Source: Fusobacterium sp.
Lineage (GTDB): Bacteria; Fusobacteriota; Fusobacteriia; Fusobacteriales; Fusobacteriaceae
Reading direction: 5' to 3'
Length of the DNA: 56,566 nucleotides
NCBI GenBank assembly: GCA_019416865.1
Contig: DXWL01000010.1
Location: forward strand, 1 to 56,566
Each line of letters starts with the position of its first letter. Position 1 is the stretch's first letter. A program made the translations under genes and the position numbers. The notes beneath the pieces are model-generated. The model searched no databases, had not been told where the DNA came from, and was given only the letters and a program-made list of their open reading frames with translations. Of the stretch, positions 26,296-35,296 are shown piece after piece.

Positions 26296-26318
26296 CGCTT
26301 CACCTCTTATGTAGCATA

Positions 26319-27650
26319 CTATATGTTAATTTTTTTTAATTCTATGACACATTGTTTTCTGTATCCTGCTGTTTTTTCTTTGAAAATATTTTGTTCATCC
26401 AAAGGATTTTTTAAAGTAATAGTTTCTTCTATGGCAGAATGTTTATCAAGGTTATGAATTCTCTTCATAACAATAGAATCTCCTTTGTTAATATCTGTAT
26501 TCTCTATATTCAAACTAAAGTTACACCATGTTTCAATGGCTTTATTTTCTCTAAGAGCTGCACTAAGCTCAAGAAGATAGAAAATATTTTCACTTTTAGG
26601 AAGTCTGTCTGACTGAAACTTATATTTTGCATTTTCAAGAATATTGAAAAAATTAAGTGCTGTTTTAACTCTCATATTTTCTATTCTGTCTTCAGCAATA
26701 ATATTTCCATATAATTTATTTACTTTAAATGTTATTGGAGCACCCTCAAAAATATTTTCAAGCATTTCCAAAACCTTTATTATTCTGGAAGTTTTGATAA
26801 GTGAACTTATTTCATAATAACGAACACTTCCATAGGAATTTATTGTATCATTATTAAGAGTAACACTTAAACCAAGTTTAAACTCTCTGTGCTTTATTTC
26901 AAACATTTTTACAGATTCGTTTGAAAGTACTTTTAAATAACAGTTATTTATAACCTCTTCTCCTATTTTTATAGAAGCATTTCCTATATTAAGTTCATCA
27001 GGGAAAGTCATTCCTTCAGGAATATTTGAAATTTTTATAGGAAAAGATGTAAGTTTAAGTGAACTATATCTTATTTCCAATGCAGTTTCAAGTTTTCCCA
27101 TAGAATTGTTATAGTCAATAGTTACAGTTTTAGGCTCATAAACCCTAGAAATTTCAGGTTCAGTTCTAATTTCTTCCACAGGTTCTATAACTTTTTCTTG
27201 AATAGTTTCCTCTTCTTTTCCTTCAGCTTCTACAATTTCAGGAACTTCATCAATTATTTCAGTATTTTCAATTATTTCACTTACATCAGTATTGAAAAGC
27301 TGATATTGATTTTCTGTTATCTTTTCAAAATTTTCTTTTTCTGTAACTTCTTCTGCTTTATCCTCTATATTTTCCTTTTTTTCATTAGTATCGGCAAGTA
27401 TTAAAGGGGTATAACAGGTAATCTCTTCCTGATTTTCCTCTTCATTTTTTTCTTTGATTATTTTTTCAGTAGTATCAATCTCTTCTTGTATTTCCTCTTT
27501 TATCTCGTCTTTTTCTTCTTTCGTTTCCTGAAAATTTTCAGTATTTTCTTCTGTATTGAATAAAACTTCCTCCTCTTTATCTATCTCTTTAGTTTCTTCA
27601 ATACATTTTGGAATACTCTCTTCATTTTCCGAGTCATCTGATACTACCAT
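26319..27650 (-). CDS. Protein with acidic low-complexity N-terminus, unknown function
   Basis: A 443-residue protein. Residues 1 to about 165 are extremely rich in Glu with Lys, Ile and Thr, and probably disordered. The remaining ~275 residues look folded, with mixed beta strands ('TVTIDYNNSMGKLETALEIRYSSL', 'FPIKISNIPEGMTFPDELNIG') and a helical middle. I recognise no family. Its start overlaps the end of the SIR2-like gene by seven bases and it precedes the alarmone synthetase by 23, so the three are co-expressed. The acidic arm could mimic nucleic acid or bind a basic partner; that is speculation. Confidence 0.75.
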   Translation of the reverse strand: MVVSDDSENEESIPKCIEETKEIDKEEEVLFNTEENTENFQETKEEKDEIKEEIQEEIDTTEKIIKEKNEEENQEEITCYTPLILADTNEKKENIEDKAEEVTEKENFEKITENQYQLFNTDVSEIIENTEIIDEVPEIVEAEGKEEETIQEKVIEPVEEIRTEPEISRVYEPKTVTIDYNNSMGKLETALEIRYSSLKLTSFPIKISNIPEGMTFPDELNIGNASIKIGEEVINNCYLKVLSNESVKMFEIKHREFKLGLSVTLNNDTINSYGSVRYYEISSLIKTSRIIKVLEMLENIFEGAPITFKVNKLYGNIIAEDRIENMRVKTALNFFNILENAKYKFQSDRLPKSENIFYLLELSAALRENKAIETWCNFSLNIENTDINKGDSIVMKRIHNLDKHSAIEETITLKNPLDEQNIFKEKTAGYRKQCVIELKKINI

Positions 27651-28477
27651 TGAAACTTTTTTACTTTCATCAGCTCACTTATAGTTTGAGGAAACAAAAC
27701 ATCAAGGTTTATATTTGCATTTCCTGTATATTCTTTAAGTCCTCTGAAAAATTCATACTCATTAGAAGCTAGAACTTTGATATTATGTTTGTTGAAAAAC
27801 TCCATTACTTTTGAACTAAGTATAGAGTTTGAAGTAATCACATACATAGGTTTTATATCTTCACAGTTTTTGCTTAAGATGAAATCCATAACTGTAAAGA
27901 AGTCTGAATCATCAAAATCTACTCCTAAAAAAATTGTGCTTCTATGTTTCATCTCTTGTCTTATACTTTCCCAGAACATAGTATAAAAAGGAAGAACTTT
28001 AAGTCTTCTAAAATCCTGCTCTGTTATAGCACAATTATCATAAGAAGAAAAATCGCCAAGAACTTTATAAAGTCTTATCTTTCCGTCAGTAAAAATTTCT
28101 TTATCATAAGGGATTATTTTTTTTACTTTAGAATTTTCTTCGATGGAAGAATCATAGTTTGTACTTATAACAGCAGCAACAAGATCTGACTCTATAAGAG
28201 TGTCAAGGTAGCTGTTGCTGTTTTTTTTGTATTCATATACTCCTTGTAATTTTTTATATAAAGACTGTTTGGTTCCTATAACAGAGTCAACAAAACTTTG
28301 GCTCACTCCAAATAACGAGTGTCTGTCGTTGAAGTTTTTAACATTTGTAAATTTAAAATGATTTGTTAAAATTTCAACAAGTCCATCCCTGCTTGGAAAT
28401 CCATTAGATTTTTCAAAAAAATTGCCAGTGCATATATTAAGTTTTTTATCTAAGTCAAGTTTTTCAAAAAAGCTCAT
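27644..28477 (-). CDS. SIR2-like domain protein lacking the catalytic histidine
   Basis: A 277-residue protein with the outline of a bacterial SIR2-type NAD-binding domain. It has a first strand and loop 'LNICTGNFFEKSNGFPSRDGLVEIL' in place of GAGxS...P.W..L, then 'AAVISTNYDSS' with Asn107, 'YKVLGDFSS' where active members have K-x-H-G (Leu140 replaces His), 'ITEQDFRRL', and 'TIFLGVDFDDSDF'. The Asn is kept but the general-base His is not. NAD hydrolysis is therefore doubtful. Start at 28477 with AGG seven bases upstream; a longer reading to 28543 lacks a ribosome site. It leads a three-gene unit with the acidic protein and the alarmone synthetase. Confidence 0.7.
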   Translation of the reverse strand: MSFFEKLDLDKKLNICTGNFFEKSNGFPSRDGLVEILTNHFKFTNVKNFNDRHSLFGVSQSFVDSVIGTKQSLYKKLQGVYEYKKNSNSYLDTLIESDLVAAVISTNYDSSIEENSKVKKIIPYDKEIFTDGKIRLYKVLGDFSSYDNCAITEQDFRRLKVLPFYTMFWESIRQEMKHRSTIFLGVDFDDSDFFTVMDFILSKNCEDIKPMYVITSNSILSSKVMEFFNKHNIKVLASNEYEFFRGLKEYTGNANINLDVLFPQTISELMKVKKFQW

Positions 28478-28685
28478 ATAATAACCTCGCTTTAAAATTA
28501 ATATATTCATTATAAGTATATAGCAAATTGGTCTATTTTTCAAGAGTATTAAAAAATATATATTAATGACAAAGCAATAAAAAAATACGACTAATTTTAT
28601 AAAAGTTTTCTGCCTTTATTTTTCAAAATGGAGTATAATAATATTAGGAGAAAATTTTAAAAATAGCTGTCAAAAGGAGGGTTAT

Positions 28686-30140
28686 ATGTTGCAGCAGGTT
28701 TTACACTTACTGAGCGACTATATTTTTGTCGCAAATATACTTTTAGCTTCTGTGGTACTTTTTTTTGAGAGAAAAAGACCAGTATATACCTTGTTTTGGA
28801 TAACTATTCTGCTTTTAACATCATATTTTGGATTTATTGCATATCTGTTTTTTGGTATGAAATTTTATAAAAAAAGAAAAGTGGAAAAATTTTATACAAG
28901 AAATTTTTTAAGACAGATATATAAAGAAAATCACTATAAGGTTCAGTTAGTAGAAAGAAGGTCAAAACTTGTAAATTATATAACAGAAACTGTAGGGAAT
29001 AAAGCTACATATCTTAACAATGTATATTTTTTTAAAGAGGGAAATAGTTTTTTTAAAAGAATGGTTGAAGATATAAGAAGTGCTAAAGAAACAATAAATA
29101 TGGAATATTATATTTTTAGTGATGATGAATTTGGAAAAACAATATATGATGAACTTCTGATAAAAGCAAAAGAGGGTGTAAAAGTCAGAATAATAAAAGA
29201 TGGTATTGGTACTAAAGTTATTACAAGAAAGAGAATAAAAGAGCTTAGAGATGCAGGTGTGGAGGTAAAAACTTTCTTCCCATCACATTTTCCTGTTTTT
29301 AGATTTGGAAATTTAAGAGCAAATTATCGTGATCACAGAAAACTTTGTATTATAGATAGTCTTGTACTTTATGCAGGGGGATTTAATATTGGAAAAGAAT
29401 ATATAGGCTTGGGAAAACTTGGAGCATGGCGTGATACAGGGGCGAGAATTGCCGGAGAGATTGCAGTTGATGCTGACAGAGAGTTTTATATCACATGGAA
29501 CTTTTTACATAAAGGAGTAAATCTTAAAGATATAGATAAACAATTAAGAAAGAAAATAAACAGCATAGAAAAACATAAGGAAAAATTTCATATTAATGCT
29601 ATGCAGATAGTCAGCAGTGGTCCAAATTATCAGACAAGAACAATAAGAGATTGTTTTATAAATCTTATAATGGGAGCAAAGAGAAGTATCTATATTGAAA
29701 CACCTTATTTTGTTCCAGATGATCTTCTGTTGGATTGTTTAAGAATAGCAATTCTATCAGGAGTGGAAGTGAAAATAATTGTACCAGCTGTTGGAGATCA
29801 CCCATTTGTATATTGGGCAAATCAGGGATTTGCAGTTGAACTTTTAGAGATGGGAGCAGAAGTTTACAGATATGAAAAAGGATTTTTCCATAGTAAACTT
29901 ATTATAATAGATGATCAAGTAGCATCTTTTGGAAGTGCAAACTTTGATTACAGAAGTTTGTATCAAAACTTTGAAATTAATTTTAATGTGTATGATTTAG
30001 AGCTTGTGGGTCATTTAAGACAGATGTTTTTCCAAGATATTGAAAACTCAAAAGCTCTTGAATATAAAGTTATGAAAAAAAGAAAAATGAGAGAACAGAT
30101 AAAAGAGTCAATCTGTAGGTTGATATCTCCGGTAATTTAA
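28686..30140 (+). CDS. cls: Cardiolipin synthase
   Basis: A 484-residue membrane enzyme condensing two phosphatidylglycerols. Two N-terminal hydrophobic segments (about 8-28 and 33-55) precede two phospholipase D motifs: 'YRDHRKLCIIDSLVLYAGGFNIG' (HxKx4D, near 218-225) and 'FFHSKLIIIDDQVASFGSANFD' (near 400-407). Length is normal and both motifs are complete. AAGGAGG lies seven bases before the ATG. It is divergent from the SIR2-like gene and followed ten bases later by a PHP-domain gene. Confidence 0.95.
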   Translation: MLQQVLHLLSDYIFVANILLASVVLFFERKRPVYTLFWITILLLTSYFGFIAYLFFGMKFYKKRKVEKFYTRNFLRQIYKENHYKVQLVERRSKLVNYITETVGNKATYLNNVYFFKEGNSFFKRMVEDIRSAKETINMEYYIFSDDEFGKTIYDELLIKAKEGVKVRIIKDGIGTKVITRKRIKELRDAGVEVKTFFPSHFPVFRFGNLRANYRDHRKLCIIDSLVLYAGGFNIGKEYIGLGKLGAWRDTGARIAGEIAVDADREFYITWNFLHKGVNLKDIDKQLRKKINSIEKHKEKFHINAMQIVSSGPNYQTRTIRDCFINLIMGAKRSIYIETPYFVPDDLLLDCLRIAILSGVEVKIIVPAVGDHPFVYWANQGFAVELLEMGAEVYRYEKGFFHSKLIIIDDQVASFGSANFDYRSLYQNFEINFNVYDLELVGHLRQMFFQDIENSKALEYKVMKKRKMREQIKESICRLISPVI

Positions 30141-30150
30141 GGAGGTAAAA

Positions 30151-30909
30151 ATGGGATTAGGAAATTTAGAAAGTTTAGATGAATTTTTAAAAAAATTTTA
30201 TGTGGACAGAGGAAAGAATAAAACTTTTGTAGATCTTCACATTCATACAAATTATTCAGATGGATTTATAAGCAGTAAAAGTCTTTTAAATTATTTGAAA
30301 GATAAAAATTATCTCATAGCAGTAACAGATCATAATGCTGTGGGAGGAAATATTCTTTTGAGAAAAATGGGAATAAATGTTATTCCAGGGCTGGAGCTTG
30401 GGTGTTGTGATGGATTTGAGCTTTTAGTATACTTTGCCTCTGAAGATGATATGATATATTTTTACAAAGGATATGTTGAACCTAATAAGAGCAGGATAAG
30501 AATGGCAAAAACGACAAAAGATATAGAATATTATCTGAGAGCCCTTGAAAATTTTGAATGTTATAAATCTATTCCTCATATAGCAGGGGTAGCACAAAAA
30601 AACTTTATTAAAAACAAAGATTATATTTATAATGTAATAGGAAGAGTTGATGCCATTGAGATCCATAATCATGCTCTGCCAAATTCAAGAAATATAATAG
30701 CTGAAGAGATTCAAAAAAAATATAATTTAGGAATAACTTTTGGAAGCGACAGTCATTTTATGAATGAAATAAAAGATTTTTACGAATATTGTAATGAAAT
30801 AAATTTTAAACACAGCATAACTTCAAATTATATAAACAAGGTAAAGCTTCTCGGAGGACTTGGTCAGAAACACCTTATTTACGGTTTGAAAGGAAGCTTG
30901 GAAAAATAA
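30151..30909 (+). CDS. PHP-domain phosphoesterase
   Basis: A 252-residue metal-dependent hydrolase. The first PHP motif 'FVDLHIHTNYSDG' is at residues 25-37, the second 'AVTDHNAVGG' near 57-66, a metal-binding Glu appears in 'IPGLELGC', and the C-terminal motifs are 'AIEIHNHA' and 'TFGSDSHF'. All metal ligands of the family appear present. The substrate is unknown; relatives include nucleoside-diphosphate and histidinol-phosphate phosphatases. It starts ten bases after cls behind AAGGAGG. Confidence 0.88.
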   Translation: MGLGNLESLDEFLKKFYVDRGKNKTFVDLHIHTNYSDGFISSKSLLNYLKDKNYLIAVTDHNAVGGNILLRKMGINVIPGLELGCCDGFELLVYFASEDDMIYFYKGYVEPNKSRIRMAKTTKDIEYYLRALENFECYKSIPHIAGVAQKNFIKNKDYIYNVIGRVDAIEIHNHALPNSRNIIAEEIQKKYNLGITFGSDSHFMNEIKDFYEYCNEINFKHSITSNYINKVKLLGGLGQKHLIYGLKGSLEK

Positions 30910-30950
30910 AAGCTTCAAAAAAAAGGAAAAATATTATATAATATCTGAGT

Positions 30951-31027
30951 GATTCTGTAGCTCAGTTGGATAGAGCGACGCCCTCCTAAGGCGTAGGTCA
31001 TGCGTTCAATTCGCATCAGAATCGCCA
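30951..31027 (+). tRNA. tRNA-Arg (anticodon CCT)
   Basis: The acceptor stem GATTCTG pairs with CAGAATC and the CCA end is encoded (31025-31027). The anticodon stem ACGCC/GGCGT encloses the loop CTCCTAA, giving anticodon CCT (reads AGG). The D- and T-arms are normal (GTTCAAT in the T loop). Confidence 0.96.
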
Positions 31028-31040
31028 GAAAGATAACAAG

Positions 31041-31070
31041 AGCAGGGATTTTTATCTATTCCTGCTTTTA
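31041..31070 (+). terminator. Terminator after tRNA-Arg
   Basis: AGCAGGGAT (31041-31049) pairs with ATTCCTGCT (31058-31066), including one G-T pair, and is followed by TTTATTTTATT. Confidence 0.8.
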
Positions 31071-31075
31071 TTTTA

Positions 31076-31104
31076 TTGCATTTTTTTCTTATTTCTTTTA
31101 TAAT
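31076..31104 (+). promoter_or_regulatory. lepA promoter
   Basis: TTGCAT at 31076-31081, a 17-base spacer and TATAAT at 31099-31104, directly after the tRNA terminator and 36 bases before the lepA start codon. Confidence 0.65.
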
Positions 31105-31140
31105 AGAGTGTAAAATATATTTTTATTTTGGGAGGTTTAA

Positions 31141-32946
31141 GTGTTACAAAAATTTAAAAGAAACTTTTCTATAATTGCTCATATAGATCATGGAAAATCA
31201 ACTATTGCTGACAGACTTTTAGAAGCTACTCATACAGTAGCAGAAAGAGATATGAAGGCACAGCTTTTGGATTCTATGGAGCTTGAAAGAGAAAAAGGAA
31301 TTACTATAAAGGCTCAAGCTGTTACTCTTTATTATGATGCAAAAGATGGAAATCGTTATGAGCTTAATCTGATAGATACTCCAGGCCATGTTGACTTTAT
31401 ATATGAGGTATCAAGATCTCTGTCAGCTTGTGAGGGAGCTTTACTTGTAGTTGATGCTGCTCAAGGTGTAGAAGCACAGACTCTTGCCAATGTATATCTT
31501 GCATTGGAAAATGATTTGGATCTTATTCCAGTAATAAATAAAATAGATCTTCCTGCAGCAGAACCTGAAAAGGTAAAAGAGGAGATTGAAAATGTAATAG
31601 GGCTTCCAGCTGACGATGCAGTGCTTACATCAGCAAAAATTAATCTTGGTATAGAAGATTTATTGGAAGCTATTGTTGAAAGAATACCAGCTCCTCATTA
31701 TGACGAAGAAGCTCCTTTAAGAGCTCTTATTTTTGACTCAAAATTTGACGATTACAGAGGGGTTATCACTTATGTAAAAGTTGAAGATGGGGCTATTCGT
31801 AAAGGAGATAAAATAAAAATTTGGTCAACAGGAAAAGAAGCAGAAATTCTTGAATGTGGAATTTTCTCTCCAAATATGAAAGCTACAGGAGAACTTACTT
31901 CAGGATCTGTTGGATATATTATAACAGGATTAAAAACAATAAAAGATTCAAGAGTGGGGGATACTATTACTCATGTCAGCAGACCTTGTGCAGAGCCATT
32001 ACAAGGATTCAGACCTGCACAGTCAATGGTATTTGCTGGAATATATCCAATCTCTACAGATGACTATGGAGATTTAAGAGAATCACTTGAAAAACTTCAG
32101 CTTAATGATGCTTCATTAAACTTTGTTCCTGAAACATCACTTGCTCTTGGTTTTGGATTCAGATGTGGATTCCTTGGACTTCTTCATATGGAAATTATTG
32201 TTGAAAGACTTAGAAGAGAATATGATATAGATCTTTTATCAACTGCACCATCTGTTGAATATAGAATTACAATGGAAGGAAAACCTACTTATGTAATTGA
32301 TAACCCATGTGATTTCCCAGAAAGCGGAAAAAGTAAATTTATAATTGAAGAGCCTTACATAAAAGGAAATATAATAGTTCCGAAAGATTATGTAGGTGGA
32401 GTTATGGAGCTTTGCCAAGAAAAGCGTGGAACATATATAGGAATGAACTACATTGATGACAACAGAACAATGCTTACATATGAGCTTCCTCTTGCAGAGA
32501 TAGTACTTGATTTCTATGATAAATTAAAATCAAGAACAAGAGGGTATGCTTCTTTTGAATATGAACTTATTGATTACAGACCAGGAGAACTTATTAAAGT
32601 TGATATTCTTGTATCAGGAACTGTTGTTGACGCCTTTTCATTTATCTCTCATAAGGATAATGCTGTGGCAAAAGGAAGAGCAATCTGTGAAAAATTAAAA
32701 GAAGTTATTCCTAGACAGCAATTTGAAATTCCTATCCAAGCAGCTCTTGGAGCAAAAATAATCGCTAGAGAAACAATAAAAGCATATAGAAAAAATGTTA
32801 TTGCTAAATGTTATGGTGGAGATATAACAAGAAAGAAAAAACTTCTTGAAAAACAAAAAGCTGGTAAGAAGAGAATGAAACAAATTGGAAATGTTGAAAT
32901 TCCACAAGAGGCATTTGTATCAGTACTAAAATTAAACGATAATTAG
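31141..32946 (+). CDS. lepA: Elongation factor 4 (LepA)
   Basis: A 601-residue translational GTPase that acts on stalled or mistranslocated ribosomes. G1 'AHIDHGKST' at residues 14-22, 'RGIT'-like 'REKGITIKA' (switch I), G3 'DTPGHVDF', G4 'NKIDLP' and the LepA-specific C-terminal domain ending 'GKKRMKQIGNVEIPQEAFVSVLKL' are all present. It starts with GTG, supported by GGGAGG five bases upstream and by alignment with the usual LepA N-terminus. It ends at a GTTGCA-type terminator. Confidence 0.97.
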   Translation: MLQKFKRNFSIIAHIDHGKSTIADRLLEATHTVAERDMKAQLLDSMELEREKGITIKAQAVTLYYDAKDGNRYELNLIDTPGHVDFIYEVSRSLSACEGALLVVDAAQGVEAQTLANVYLALENDLDLIPVINKIDLPAAEPEKVKEEIENVIGLPADDAVLTSAKINLGIEDLLEAIVERIPAPHYDEEAPLRALIFDSKFDDYRGVITYVKVEDGAIRKGDKIKIWSTGKEAEILECGIFSPNMKATGELTSGSVGYIITGLKTIKDSRVGDTITHVSRPCAEPLQGFRPAQSMVFAGIYPISTDDYGDLRESLEKLQLNDASLNFVPETSLALGFGFRCGFLGLLHMEIIVERLRREYDIDLLSTAPSVEYRITMEGKPTYVIDNPCDFPESGKSKFIIEEPYIKGNIIVPKDYVGGVMELCQEKRGTYIGMNYIDDNRTMLTYELPLAEIVLDFYDKLKSRTRGYASFEYELIDYRPGELIKVDILVSGTVVDAFSFISHKDNAVAKGRAICEKLKEVIPRQQFEIPIQAALGAKIIARETIKAYRKNVIAKCYGGDITRKKKLLEKQKAGKKRMKQIGNVEIPQEAFVSVLKLNDN

Positions 32947-32954
32947 TTTGATAT

Positions 32955-32999
32955 AAAGGGGCTGTTGCATTTATAAATTTGCAACATCCCCCTTATTTT
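32955..32999 (+). terminator. Terminator of the GTTGCA repeat type after lepA
   Basis: GGGG-C-TGTTGCA (from 32958) pairs with TGCAACA-T-CCCC, with a short A/T loop and a T-rich tail. The core matches the ends of the MITE-like repeat at 22634-22831 and the terminator at 56341, suggesting a shared origin. Confidence 0.75.
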
Positions 33000-33105
33000 T
33001 TATCATAAAATTGTATTAATACAATACTCTATAAATTCCTAGTAAATTTCTAAGAAAATGGTATACTTGAAGCATGAGGAGTAATAAAATTTTTGGAGGG
33101 GATTT

Positions 33106-34203
33106 ATGTACAGACCAGATTATTTGATGATGACACCAGGACCAAGTATTGTAAGAGAAAATGTTATGAAAAGAAGAGCAGAATTTTTTGGTAATTCTGA
33201 CTTGGATGAAGATTTTTTTCTATTTTATGATAAACTTGCAGAGAAAACAGCTAAAATTTTTGGCTGTGATAAAAAAAATATGATTTTTATGAGTGGAGAG
33301 GGTATGGTTGGACTTGATGCTGCCTGTGCTTCTCTTACAGAACCAGGAGATAGAGTTCTTGTAATAGAAAATGGACTTTTTGGAGCAGGGTTTGCAGATA
33401 TGGTAAAACCTTATGGAGCTGTTCCTGTAACTCTTTCTTTTGACAGTAAAAAAGGTATTGATGTAGAAAAAGTAAAAGAATTTTTGGAAAAGGACAATAA
33501 TTTTAAATTTGCAACTGTAGTTCATTGTGATACTCCTACAGGAATTTTAAATGATGTAAAAGAGATATGCAGAGCTTTAAAATCAAAAGGGATTTTAACA
33601 GTTGTGGATACTGTAGCTGCCATAGGAGGAGAATATTTTAACGCAAAAGAGTTTGGTGCAGATATAGCTCTTGGAGGATCTCAAAAATGTTTTTCAGCAC
33701 CTCCAGGAATAACAATGCTTTCTGTAAGTGATGATGCTTGGAAAGCAATTAAAAGCAGAAAAACTCCTATAGCTTCTTTTTACTGCAATCTTTCATATTG
33801 GGAAAACTGTGTTGAAAAAAGATTATTCCCATATACGATGCCTTCAAGTGATCTAATGGGATTTGATACTGCTGTAGATAATATTTTAGAAGAGGGAATT
33901 GAAAATATGGTTGAAAGACATCATAAAACAGCAGAATTATGCAGAAATGAGTTAAAAAAATTAGGATTGAAACTTTATCTTGAAGATAGCTTCTCATCAA
34001 CAGCTACAGCTTTTTATGTTCCTGAAGGATATACTCCAATGGAATTTATAAAAAAATTAAAAAATGAGTATAAGATATTTATAGGTGGCTCATATGGTGA
34101 ATATGCAGATAAACTTTTAAGAATAGGACATATGGGAGAGAGTGCAAAACCTGAATATATAGAAAAAACAATATCAGCAATAAAAAATATACTTAAAAAA
34201 TAG
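33106..34203 (+). CDS. Class V PLP-dependent aminotransferase (alanine-glyoxylate type)
   Basis: A 365-residue fold-type I aminotransferase. 'YLMMTPGPSIVRENVM' is the substrate-side N-terminus, 'GEGMVGLDAACASL' the phosphate-binding turn, 'VVDTVAAIGGEYF' contains the Asp that contacts the pyridine nitrogen (near residue 167), and 'ALGGSQKCFSAPPGI' carries the Schiff-base Lys (near 192). Relatives act on alanine/glyoxylate, serine or aminoethylphosphonate, and the actual substrate cannot be read from the sequence. A single-gene transcript is likely, with TATACT at 33062 and GGAGG before the ATG. Confidence 0.88.
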   Translation: MYRPDYLMMTPGPSIVRENVMKRRAEFFGNSDLDEDFFLFYDKLAEKTAKIFGCDKKNMIFMSGEGMVGLDAACASLTEPGDRVLVIENGLFGAGFADMVKPYGAVPVTLSFDSKKGIDVEKVKEFLEKDNNFKFATVVHCDTPTGILNDVKEICRALKSKGILTVVDTVAAIGGEYFNAKEFGADIALGGSQKCFSAPPGITMLSVSDDAWKAIKSRKTPIASFYCNLSYWENCVEKRLFPYTMPSSDLMGFDTAVDNILEEGIENMVERHHKTAELCRNELKKLGLKLYLEDSFSSTATAFYVPEGYTPMEFIKKLKNEYKIFIGGSYGEYADKLLRIGHMGESAKPEYIEKTISAIKNILKK

Positions 34204-34254
34204 AATTATGGTATAATAGGCTGTAAATATCAACAGAGATTTTAAGGAGGAAAA

Positions 34255-35254
34255 ATGAAAAAAAGCTGGTTGATAGGGGCAGTACTGTTATCAATAAATC
34301 TATATGGTGCTGATATATTATGAAGAAACTGTTAAAAAAATAAATATGGAGGAACTTTCAGCTTCTTATTCAGAGGAAAAAGCTAAAAATTCTTTAAAAG
34401 GCTACAAAGGAAAAGAAGAAAATATGAGAGCAAAAGCTCTTCTTGTAGATTTAGGGGCTTTATCTTCAGAGGATTTAAACAGTGAAAAAAATATAGAGAA
34501 AAAGCTTGAAGCTTTTACAGCTGACTATCTTGATACAAAAGAAAATTATATTGGAAATATTTCAGATAAAAATATAATTGAGAGAGTATATAATAAGTGG
34601 AATAGAGGAAATATAATAAAAAACAGTGAACTTAGCAGCACTTTAAATGAAGTCCTTAGAAAAGGGCTGACAACAGGATATAATATTAAAATTAAAGATG
34701 ATTATGCAGGATTTAATGAAAAAACTTCAGTGAGTTATGGACATAATGATATAATTCATGCTTCACAGATAATTGGACTTATGAAAAGTGAAAATTTAGA
34801 TGCTAAGGTACAGTTAGAACTTAAGACATCTGCTTTTATCTATCTTCCTGAATGGGGAGAATCAAGCTATGCTGTTAGTAAAATGGATGATGGAACAATA
34901 ATAGCTCACCCATTAGAGTATGATTTAAAATTACAGTTTGAAAATGAAAAAGATAAGGAAAAATTTTTCAATCTTATTGAAAAATATGCAAAGAAAGACA
35001 GTGAAGATGAGCAAGGACTTCTTCATGAGTCATGGTGGCAGCCATTTATTCAAACTGAAAAAACAGCAGGGTATGAGATGCTTATAGACAATATTGCTTC
35101 TGATGGAAAATATGATGCTCATATGCTGACACTTCCAGATAAATCTTCAGCCCTTGTAAAAGAGCTTTCTAAAAATAAAAATATCAAAGTAACAACGAAA
35201 AAGGTATGGGTAAATCCATCTTTTTATAGATTTATGCTTGGTGAATACAAATAA
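34255..35254 (+). pseudogene. Exported protein, frameshifted after the signal peptide
   Basis: AAGGAGG precedes an ATG at 34255 that encodes a clear signal peptide (MKKSWLIGAVLLSINLYGAD) and then hits TGA at 34321-34323. The mature part, 'YYEETVKKINMEELSASYS' onward, continues in another frame to 35254 (about 310 residues). The junction is an alternating AT run (GATATATTATG), so loss of two bases, or gain of one, explains it. The mature protein is Lys/Glu-rich with no family I recognise. Translation could also start at ATG 34304, but that would have no signal peptide and no ribosome site. A sequencing error, recent mutation or phase variation are all possible. Confidence 0.7.
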
Positions 35255-35262
35255 AAATAATA

Positions 35263-35296
35263 TAAAACAGAGCAGTTTTACACTGCTCTGTTTTTT
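35263..35296. terminator. Bidirectional terminator
   Basis: CAGAGCAG and CTGCTCTG flank a seven-base loop, followed by seven T. It lies between the exported-protein gene and the convergent PBP gene. Confidence 0.85.
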
